From Macrostomum hystrix (taxonomy: Eukaryota > Platyhelminthes > Macrostomidae), in contig CATNEN010000038.1 in NCBI GenBank assembly GCA_950097015.1, positions 7,500,001 to 7,564,000 on the forward strand: a stretch of DNA of 64,000 nucleotides, written 5' to 3'. The notes beneath the pieces were generated by a model. It searched no databases and was not told where the DNA came from. It saw only the letters and a list, made by a program, of their open reading frames with translations. Position 1 is the first letter of the stretch; each line of letters opens with the position of its first letter. This document shows, one piece after another, positions 21,901 to 30,455 of the stretch. Position numbers and translations under genes: made by a program.

Positions 21901-22300
21901 CGCTGGCTAGCAGCAGAAGCGATTGGCTGGCGATTTCAGGGTTGCCGCTGCCCTCCAAGGCTACCAGGTGAGCCAGGTTCCGTCCCTGATGGTCAGTTGC
22001 CTCCTCCAGTCGACTGCTCTGCTCCAGTAGGCTTTCTAATCGGGCGTTGTCTCCATTGGCGATGCACTCTGCTGCCTGCTGGAACAGACTGCTAGTCTCC
22101 TCGGTTGATGCTGGCGCGACTTCGGCAGGACTGACTGAAATCGGCTCCACTGTTCCGTGCCATTCCGATCGGCCGCTCTGCCAGAGCCTGGGTGACCTCC
22201 GCAATTTTGCTGAAGCCTTGAAATTTTGTTGCAGGCATGGCTTAGTAGTTGGGAAATATTTTTTTATATTTACAATACACGCGAAACCATTTATGATCAT
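15959..22300 (-). CDS. Ankyrin-repeat TRPM-like cation channel
   Basis: Six exons, all borders in phase: 22300(?)-21398, 20637-20308, 20203-19589, 19301-17623, 16822-16507 and 16336-15959; up to about 1406 residues. Exons 1-3 and the start of exon 4 carry degenerate ankyrin repeats (TPLHLAAWRLD, TAIHCAAANES, TCLHYCAANRS, TCLHLACEAGQ). Exon 4 ends with S1-S5. Helix S4 and its linker contain RTLRLLAYQKSIGPK followed by EDLGPFLSIL, and S5 ends in FGVFFLVLLYP; these are TRPM hallmarks. Exon 5 has the pore-side residues, S6 (NIVMWNLLIALF) and a TRP-domain-like helix with WRKTSYD and LPLP. Exon 6 is a charged C-terminal coiled coil (about 16090-15965), as in TRPM tetramerisation domains. It probably forms a tetrameric plasma-membrane cation channel. 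The ankyrin N-terminus is not the usual TRPM homology region. The start is uncertain: the exon opens at 22300, but an acceptor near 22212 is possible. Confidence 0.82.
16823..17622 (-). other. Intron between S5-pore and S6 exons of the channel gene
   Basis: The donor GTAAATG sits at 17622 and the acceptor CTCAG at 16823 (minus strand). Phase 2 on both sides restores an Arg codon. It contains a SINE-A 3' fragment at 17291-17345 (CACCTGCCCCAATCGGG and CAGCCGACAGCACA). Otherwise nothing is recognised. Confidence 0.7.
21034..21255 (-). mobile_element. SINE-B copy in a channel-gene intron
   Basis: Read on the minus strand, a tRNA-like head has A box TGGCAGAGTGGCTAACG and B box GAGCTTGATTCC. It is followed by the SINE-B body (TTCATTTGGGGCGCAGCC, CGTGCAATTTACGCC, CACACTGCCTGACGATGAG). 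It lies in the intron 20638-21397, in the same orientation as the host gene. Confidence 0.75.
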
Positions 22301-24096
22301 ACATATATGTTTATATGCATAGTTCAGTGGCTAGGAATGAAATTATTTAACTTATAGGATTGGATATTTGTGAAGAAAACGAAAACGATTTGACAAGAAA
22401 ACAAAGCTTCAATGTCAGACGTGGTTGTCCAACGATAATTAATCTTACAGTGATTTGTAAAAAAATTTTAACTATTTATAAAATAATAATTACAAGACTT
22501 TATCTACGTCATGAAATAGTTTAAAAAGTGTTTATATTTTGAGTAACTTTGTTTAATGGAGTCGGATATAAGAATATTTGTCAATATTTTGATCCATAAT
22601 TGTCAATATGTCAATATTTTATATAGCTAGATGTGCATATTTGTTTTTTTAAATAATTGCATCACACTGCTTTGATCAAGATATTTTTACGAGCATTTAA
22701 TCCAGTCCATTTACTAAAAGCAGGTTTTTGTTTAGATAGCAAGTTTTGGATCTCAAATAAGAGTACAGTTTAGGTATTTTTAATTTATTTTGTTAATTTA
22801 TTTTTTTCTTCTTTATTCTTCAGCAAGAGCGAATGAGTAACTTGCTCTAAGTAAATATTTTACAATATTTCGTAATTTTATCTTAATTTATCTTTTTATA
22901 TATTTACCATTATCACAATACATATTAGTGAGTTTGTTTCAGTGTAGGGTAAAAGAGTTGTGCATCTACTGGGTCCTACCTAATGTGGCAATCATCAAGA
23001 ATTATGATTCGAGGCAGGTGTTATAAAGCAATTTCTAGAATAATCTAATGCGAAAGTAAGAAGACTCGTAAAGTAATTTTGGAATGTTATTATATGTTCT
23101 TAATGCCGAACTTCGACTTTTCGTGCGGCGATATTATATTTCTTCACCAAACTTAAAAATGTAGTTTACACTAGACTCTGTTTGACTGACGCAGAAAAGA
23201 AATATATTCGTTTTTTCTACACTTATTTAACATTAAGGCCTGAAAGAAGCACTTTTAACTGAGATTTACCATTAAACGAGGAAAATAAATTTGACTGATT
23301 TGTTTAAACTATTTGCCTTATAATAAATTTAGTAAAAGTCGTAAAATTTTATATTATAGCGGAACATTTTAAATCTCGTAAAGCGATCTTCTACCAGCAG
23401 CTAAGCCGATTAGAGTTTATTTAAAGTGCTAAAGAGAAAATTTTACAAAACTATATGTTTTAGTGTTTCATGCTACTTCTGATTAACGGTTAACGTTTAA
23501 AAGTGGTAATATACAGTTTATGCGCAGTAGACTGTTTTGAATAGTTTATAGTTATTTGATACAACTGTCTGCGCAAAAACACGCACGTTTCCTAATGAGA
23601 ATATAATTTTTTAATTACAAAGTACTGCCATTTCATGGTGGTCAGCTTCGAAATCCTTTAAAGGGTTAGTTTATATTTGCTTTATTGCTATTCTCGGGAC
23701 ACGTTTTAATTAAAAATTTTAGAAAATGCCATTCTTGAAAAATCATCGATTCCCATTGAACTTAGACTACATTTTTAGGATTGTCGATCACATGGTAAAA
23801 CTTATTAAAATTGGCCGGATTGGGTATCGAGAAGTGATTCGGAGATCTGTACTTTATAAGTTGAGCTCGTGTAATCACAACAAATTAATATTTATATACT
23901 TCATTGCAGAGTCAATAATTAAGCCTCCAAACTTATATAATGGGAAATTAAAAACGATATAAAAATGGCCTAGCTGCCAGACATCATGGCAATTACCGTC
24001 GAACCGTGCGGCTACCAGCCGAAGATGACTTCGGAGCATGAGCCTGCATACCCTCACATTTTGACGGTATCTCGGGCGTATATAGCATGAATATAT
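22301..24096. other. AT-rich intergenic stretch upstream of the channel gene
   Basis: Very AT-rich, with homopolymer runs and TCAATATTTT repeats near 22575-22620. No coding exon is recognised. A 78-codon frame at 23726-23962 has no domain. It may hold the promoter or an unfound first exon of the channel gene. Confidence 0.45.
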
Positions 24097-24826
24097 TGTG
24101 ACGATTAAACACAAAGGACGAAGTCGAAGTCTGAGCAGCGGCAATTGTAAGTTCGGCGATTCAAAGTCAGTAATGTGGGTGACGTAGCGGTAGCACTTTT
24201 ATTCTGTATGCACTGGGACGTCGACAAGCAGGGCGTAATGTAAGGCGTAGGAGCTCGTAATGGTGAGTGTCAGAACTGAATGTAGTGGAGTGTAGTGAGT
24301 GAGAAAGTCACGGCACGAAACGTAGAAGAGCGAGAATGGCGATAACGAAAGTGAGGAAGAAAGAACCAGTGGAGCGCAGAACCAGTGGAGCGCAGAACCA
24401 GAACCAGTGGAGCGCAGAACCAGTGGAGCGCAGAACCAGTGGAGCGCGAGCGGGCCGGAAAGAAAGGACCAGAACCAGTGGAGCGCGAGCGGGCCGGAAG
24501 CCCTTGGTTAAGTAAACTAGGCTGATTGAAAAACAAAGCGATCGATACTTCCGGCCAACCAGAGCTCGCACGCTCATTGGCCGGGGGGAAAATACATTAA
24601 GATACGCGTAGTAAATAGCTAGAATGGCGCGATATACGTTTATGGTTACTGACAGTAGCGCACTAATAATTTGACTTACTAATATAATTTAACAGAATTG
24701 GATAATATGATACGATGAGCTAAAACGGCCCTCGCAAGTACATAATTTGGAAATTAAGCATATAATCAACGCATAGAGTAATATTGTAGGGGCGCAGGGG
24801 TGCCTTCAACAAGTGACAACGTCACA
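24097..24826. mobile_element. Probable solo LTR (730 bp)
   Basis: It begins TGTGACG and ends CGTCACA, a perfect 7-bp terminal inverted repeat with TG...CA. The bases just outside are ATATAT on both sides (24091-24096 and 24827-24832), a possible 4- or 6-bp target-site duplication. No internal gag-pol is attached, so it would be a recombination remnant. Orientation is unknown. The AT-rich flanks make a chance match of the duplication possible, so the termini carry most of the weight. Confidence 0.6.
24361..24495 (+). repeat. 16-bp minisatellite inside the solo LTR
   Basis: Units of AGAACCAGTGGAGCGC are repeated, with some truncated to AGAACC. The last two units are separated by inserts containing GAGCGGGCCGGAA. 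Confidence 0.9.
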
Positions 24827-25344
24827 ATATATTTAATTATAATCATTTACAAAGAACATCATTGCATAAAACCGCTGTCATGCTCACTGTCAAATAAATT
24901 ATTTAATTTAGTTTTTCTTGGCAATTTTCTCGTCAGCTGACTTTTTCAGCAGAATTATCTACGTGTGTAGGATAGCGAGATACAGCTAGACTCGAGTTAA
25001 TTGCGAGTTAAGCGCATAAATATGCCATTTTGGTGTGTAATTACTTGGCTCCAGCGGACAAATGGCGAAAATGACTGCCAAGTGCGTTCGTAGTGCAAGC
25101 GCATCTGGTGCGGGTGAAAATTGTCCAACAATTGTCCAAAATTGTCCAATTTTTGTATACAGAGCTAGCTATCGCACCTGCCGAAAAATGGTCACCGCAG
25201 TGTACAAGGCGGTAACAAAATCTGATTATATACCGAAGATTAAACTGTTTTATCATTAAGCACAGCACATTATTATTGTTGCTATTTTCAAAGATCTTTC
25301 GCATGAACTCTTTATACCGATAGGTTTTATCCGTTGAATCAATT
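24827..25344. other. 5' flank of the Rho gene
   Basis: AT-rich. A triplicated AATTGTCCAA motif lies at about 25118-25150. No coding sequence is recognised; the promoter of the downstream gene presumably lies here but no clear TATA box was found. Confidence 0.4.
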
Positions 25345-26891
25345 ATGGCCGAAAGCCGCGCAATCAAATGTGTGGTGGTTGGCGACGGAGCCGTTGGCAA
25401 GACCAGCCTGCTCATCTCCTACAGCACCGGCCACTTTCCCAGCGACTATGTGCCCACCGTGTTCGAGTCCTACGCTGTTGACGTGGATATCGGCGGCCGA
25501 ACTTGGACTCTCGGATTGTTCGACACCGCCGGACAGGAGGGCTTCGATCATGTGAGCTGCTTTGATTAATTATCGATCAAACAAGTAACATTGGGAAGAC
25601 CACGGGGTATTTCAAGTACCCCCAATTGAAAGTTAGTTCATCGTAGAGGGTGGAACATTTTAATCCATATGTTTAATGGTGGTGGAATTTCACGAAAATC
25701 GGTCATTCGGTTTGGGAGCTATCGTGTACCGTCACAACTTAACAACACAGAGATAGGCGACTTCATAATGTTTACAACTTCATAAAATTCGACGTTATGA
25801 AGTCACATCTCTCTGCAGTGCAAATCGACGTTTGTAAATTTCTGCGTTGTGAAAATTCGAGCTGATGAAAAAGAGTGTCGTTCGACAATTTCAAATTTCG
25901 AGTTTGTAAAACGGCCCCATCTATGAGTCTTCAGGGTCCTTGAAGGAGATCCTGACGTTACGATCATGAATGCGCATCACACTTTACTAACCCTTAACGA
26001 CCTAAATTCCCTCGTCCCTTACCAAGGTGCGCACCCTGTCCTACAACCGCACAGACGTCTTCCTAGTCTGCTTCTCCGTCGTCAACGACGCTTCCTATCA
26101 CAATGCTCGCGAGCTGTGGGTGCCGGACATCAGACGGAACTCTGCCCGCTGCCCGATCGTGCTGGTGGGCACGCAAGTGGACCTGCGGGCGGAATCTACT
26201 CGACCAGTGGTCACCTACGAGATGGGCCGGCGACTCGGCTGCCGGGTGAAGGCAGTCAAGTACGTGGAATGCTCTGCAGTTACAGGGGTGAGTGCAAGAC
26301 GTTGGTGCTGGCCGAGTAGGTTGTAGTAGAGTTCCGCTGTAAACCTAAATCTTAGCACATTGGTATCCGTATCTTCACAATAATCTCGTCAAATATCCGT
26401 AGTTAAACTAGCTTCTCTTCGCTTCCCGTAGCTTCCTGTACGATCTCTTTAATCACGTGATTAACTCACATATAACAGATAAACAGACCATTTTCACCCT
26501 GGGGAAAGACCCCAGCAGGCATTGCCCACTGCCGACTTCACGATTGCTACCAAACCGAATGATCGATTTTCGTCAAAGTCCACCATCCTGGAAGTTGCTT
26601 AATTGGATAGAGAAAAATTGTTTGCCTAGTTCTTGATTTTCATGGTGATTGATTAAATATTTTAGGAGATACAGAAAAAAGAAAAATGTGGCATTTGAAA
26701 TATCCCCATGGTCTTTCTTCTGTTCAGGCTGATGGACATACTTTTCTACTCTAAAAGTAAACAATTAGTTTTCTGTCAACCTATGAACCTGTAAAAAATT
26801 GCAGGAGAACATCGACACAGTATTTCAAGAGGTTATTCTGGCAGCAACTCACCGCAGACGAATGTCGAACACAGTGTGCGATGTACTCTAG
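25345..26891 (+). CDS. Rho-family small GTPase (184 residues, three exons)
   Basis: Exons 25345-25551, 26027-26287 and 26805-26891, all phase 0 with good GT-AG sites. The third is only 29 codons. G1 is GDGAVGKTS; the effector loop is [14 protein letters not shown]3 is DTAGQE with the catalytic Gln kept; G4 is TQVD where Rho proteins normally have TKLD; G5 is ECSA. The last four residues, CDVL, form a CAAX box ending in Leu, typical of geranylgeranylation, preceded by THRRRMS as a basic patch. It is a membrane-tethered molecular switch of the Rac/Cdc42/Rho type. Oddity: between DLRAE and the ECSA strand the chain is short, so the Rho insert helix appears absent. The start is the only ATG that gives a standard N-terminus. 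Confidence 0.93.
25593..25735 (+). repeat. MITE-like TIR repeat in Rho intron 1 (left end and core)
   Basis: It starts GGGAAGACCACGGGGTATTT and contains the core ATCGGTCATTCGGTTTGGGA. The right terminus is missing. An oppositely oriented copy is in intron 2. Confidence 0.55.
26499..26718 (-). repeat. MITE-like TIR repeat in Rho intron 2 (inverted copy)
   Basis: The minus strand runs from GAAAGACCATGGGGATATTT through the core ATCATTCGGTTTGGTAGC to GGTCTTTCCCCAG. The two ends are imperfect inverted repeats of about 25-30 bp. The length, about 220 bp, and the lack of coding sequence fit a MITE. Confidence 0.55.
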
Positions 26892-28199
26892 GCACTTGAT
26901 AGCGATAGCTGCAGCAGGAATTTCGTTAAGTATCAAGCAATGTTTGCCAATTTTGAGCTCCTGGTATGCGTTGTGAAAATTTAAGCCTTCATTTACACAA
27001 TTTGGCTTTCTGTCTGGTTGGAGCTCGAATCTCAAAAGTGAGCACTCTAATTCTCCAGTGTTTTAGTTCACATAGCCGCAAAATTCGTAGCAGAACCCGC
27101 TTTAGGTAGAAATCTGTGTGGGCGTGGTGACCAGGTCCCCAGTCCACGGACTGAACAGCATGTACCATGTACGCAGCCTTTCAATGCGTCGCGTCATGGA
27201 CTAGGTATCTTCTATCGCTTTATCAGAATAAAAAGCTTTTTTCGTTTTTCTTGTGTTCACAGATTTTCTGCTGTTGTGAGACTATACTACTGCAGTAGTT
27301 ACATTAAATTTAACATTTAAATTGTTGTTTTTTAGGCTTTGAGACTTTTGGCTTTTCAGTTTCATATTTTCTGTTGCACCATTTAAACCAGACAGATCCT
27401 ATCGTTCATAAATCGACAAGATTTTCATAATGGCTGTATCGATATAAACCAGAATTTACCTAATTTGCCTAATTCAATAGACGACAAATTTTCTGTAAAA
27501 TCTCTTCTATTTATACTCGTAAAAGCAATCAGACAAACTCAGAGACACTGGTAGGGAACATTACAAACCAATCAATCAAAGCCCCTTAACAGGTTTGTGC
27601 TGATTGGTCCTGATAATTTGCTTGTCCGGTCATTCAATTTGACCCATTTTGCTTCTGTTGCATACTCAAAACTGCTCTGAGTCCTGAAATCAGTTGAAAA
27701 TAAACCACTTCTGCCACAGTCTGAGCAGTGCGCGCAGGAAAGAGTCGACGAAAATTATTCCCGACGGAGTGGAAATATTTGCATCCCGTTTCGTACTCAG
27801 CGACAGTCGATGGAGGACCTAAAAGTGTTGGCGCAACAGCTTTGGATTCTGATGATGATTTATTGAAGTGCAAAAATGAAATACAAAGTCTTTTGCCAAG
27901 AATACTTTCGAAATAGGATCGCAACAAAAATTATTGCGAGTTTAAAAAAGTCTTTCTCTTTTAAGAACTCAACTTTTTCATTCGTTTCTGCACCGATCAA
28001 GACAGAGAAGGTGAGTAACAATTGATTGGGCTCATTCAGTGTCACAAATCAAAAGCGAATACATCAAGATTTCTAAGAAATAAAGTACTTTTAAAGTAGT
28101 CGAGAATCCCCGATTGGCTGGCCAATTGGCGAAGAACTCTTCGGGCTGGCCAATCAGCGACCACCAACTCAACAGTGGAACGAATTTAACTGCCAGAGC
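26892..28199. other. Downstream flank of the Rho gene
   Basis: 27119-27215 is a SINE-A 3' fragment (CCCAGTCCACGGACTGAACAG). It is followed by AATAAA at 27227-27232, a possible polyadenylation site for the Rho gene 336 nt after its stop. 27630-27930 has modest frames on both strands with no recognised domain. Nothing else is seen. Confidence 0.45.
27227..27232 (+). terminator. Candidate polyadenylation signal AATAAA
   Basis: The AATAAA hexamer lies just past a SINE-A fragment and is the first canonical hexamer noted downstream of the Rho stop. The assignment is positional. Confidence 0.3.
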
Positions 28200-28266
28200 A
28201 TCCATCAGTGAAGTCAGTGAAATTCGATCTTTCTCACCAGCTGTGACTACCGGACGGCCAAGCCGA

Positions 28267-28392
28267 ATGCAGTCGGTAGGAGATGCGAAGGCAGCTGGAC
28301 TTGCCAGCAGGTCTCGCGATCGTGGCCGGCGTCGTCTTGGTCAACCGCGCAAATCAAAGAGCTTCACGTCCGGCTTCAATGGCAGAGGAGGG
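28267..28392 (+). CDS. Candidate first coding exon of the G-alpha gene (uncertain)
   Basis: A GC-rich island in an AT-rich region. From the ATG at 28267 it encodes 42 residues rich in Arg, Ser and Gly (for example SRSRDRGRRRLGQPRKSKS) and ends at a good donor, GGG|GTGAGG, in phase 0. The first clear G-alpha exon at 30456 also begins in phase 0, so the two can be joined in frame. The frame is open further upstream to about 28114 without another ATG. The link is inference from phase and composition only. Confidence 0.3.
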
Positions 28393-28427
28393 GTGAGGAT
28401 CGTCGTTGAGATGCCTTTAGGGAGAGT

Positions 28428-28797
28428 AATATTATTAATTGCAGGAGGGCTGCGTGCAATGGCACATCATGTGGAGAACACTAGGCACGCAACGAGTGAG
28501 GAGGCAATTCTGCCCATTTCGCTGAATCCTGAGCACACACGCACAGTTACCCGCGTACACAGGCACACGCTCACACAGGTGTGTACATCTGCCCTGGCTT
28601 TCTCATCGTCAGGCAGTGTACAGTCTCACTGTGGCTAGGAGGTTGGCCCTCGAGGGAGTAAATTGCACGACAAGCCCCCAAGCCTTCTCTCCACGGCTGC
28701 GCCCCAAATGAATGTGGCCTCGCTGCAGAATCGAACTTATGGACCGTGGTGCGAGAGGCAAACGCGATAACCGCTCTGCCACCGACCCCCTGGGAAG
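28428..28797 (-). mobile_element. SINE-B, longest copy
   Basis: Minus strand: tRNA-like head with A box TGGCAGAGCGGTTATCGCG and B box AAGTTCGATTCTG, then TTCATTTGGGGCGCAGCC, the conserved CACTGCCTGACGATGAG block, an (AC/GT)-rich segment, GGCAGAATTGCCTCCTCACT and a TGCAATTAATAATATT tail. About 370 bp. Confidence 0.8.
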
Positions 28798-28988
28798 AGG
28801 GCTTAGCAGGTGCATTAGAATCGCACAAATTAACTTGAGAATACAAACTTAAAGACAAGAGCTGATTGTGAAATTCGAGTTGAACTGCAAAATATCTCCG
28901 TGTGTCACCTGTGTCACCTGTGCATATCTGGCTTTTGGGTCAGTCACGACAATCTTCTAGATGACTGTCGGTCAGGGTTGTTTTTCCT

Positions 28989-29052
28989 AGCCCAATTCTC
29001 ATGTCATTATCGTGTCTTGTAGCCCAATTCTCATGTCATTACCGTGTCTTGT
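28989..29052 (+). repeat. Tandem duplication of a 32-bp unit
   Basis: Two units beginning AGCCCAATTCTCATGTCATT and ending CGTGTCTTGT differ by one base. Confidence 0.85.
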
Positions 29053-30455
29053 CGTTAACGAAGGTCAGACGATTGTCCAAGGATCTCCCCCTAAAGAGTA
29101 TAAGGACTGGAAAATTATGTTTCTTAGAAACAGTTTGGGACGCGTGTTTTTGCCGAGAAATACAGTTATAAGATAGTAAGTCTTGACCTTTTTATAATTA
29201 AAAATACTATCGTTTTTGGAGGCAGGTACAAAGCTTTTCTTTTGATTTTTTATTACCTGACAATGAGTTTCTAAAATCTATATTCTTGAAAAGTCTATCT
29301 TTATACAGTTTTGTTTAATAGGCCTATATAAATAGCATTAACAGGGTCCAAGCATACACTGATAAAAAAGTTAATACAAGAGGTTAATTTAGAATATATA
29401 GTTATAAATTAACTATAGATCACTGAACCGAGAAAGGAGAAAACATGCAGCATGCACAGAAAAGAGAAAGATAATCTAAAATCGTTTTCACAAACAAAGC
29501 TAGAAAAATCGATAAAGCCAGAACTAAGGAAACAGGTGTGATAAAACTAAGCCTTTGAGCCACATGAAATTAAACACAATCACTCAATTTTTGTTTAAAA
29601 AACTCTTAAAACTGTCCTAGCTATCTCCGTGGGGTATTTTTAGGAAGAAACGGCCTCCTAAACATTTTCTAAGAAACTTAGTTTCCCGTGCTTCTACTCC
29701 CAGTGGTCCTTGGCTGAACCCCGCCTTGAATATTCTCAGATGAGGCTGAGCGAAAAAACTACTGATTCTTAGAAACGATGGTAGATTGCAGCGCAGCCAG
29801 CGACATGTTTACCACTGTGTTTGTTTACAAATCATTCCACACGACTCATTAGGAGCATAAATCTCTCTCACCCGAGCTCATTGCCACCATGCGGCTCAGC
29901 GAAGCAGCGAACGCGGAGTTGCTAATGCGGGAGGATCGGCTGGGCAGAATTGCTTTCACGACTTTCTAAGAAAGTTTGTCCGCCTGACTTGGCATTTTGC
30001 AGCACAAGATTTTTTCAGCAACAGAAAAAAGTCTGAACTGAGCAGGAAATAGTGAGATGGCTGTCTGTGATTTTCGATTTTGCCATTAGCAATCCACTTT
30101 GCAGTTTGCTCCAGACACAACAAATTAGGTACTAACTAACCTCGCTTTTGTGTTGCTAAGGTAGACAATAAATTTTGAGCAAGAACTGTGATTGAAAAGT
30201 TAGTGCTTCTTTGGTCTTCATAAGACAGGGCAACCTTTAAGATATCAAAATTACGGAGTGGCGCACGTACTACAATTCTGGCAAAAGAGCTTTCAGATGG
30301 TCTTTGAAGGCACGTTTCTGAACCAAGAATCAAGTCGTCACCTTTCTAGAACGGCGATATATTCAACGATAATAACTCTAAAACACAAACACAAACACAA
30401 ACGCCTTGCCAAATGAGCGTTAAAAGTCCATTGTTGTCCATGCATTTCATTTTAG
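29053..30455. other. Intergenic or 5' intron sequence before G-alpha
   Basis: No supported exon. An ATG with a perfect Kozak context at 29889 opens only 26 codons and has no usable donor. If the 28267 exon is real, this is intron. Confidence 0.4.

Noticed and set aside
24270-24577. Minus-strand frames reading repeated GSALHWF-like peptides
   Set aside because: They are translations of the 16-bp minisatellite in the solo LTR.
29889-29969. ATG with a perfect GCCACC Kozak context, considered as the G-alpha start
   Set aside because: It stops after 26 codons, has no acceptable GT donor before the stop, and does not resemble a G-alpha N-terminus.
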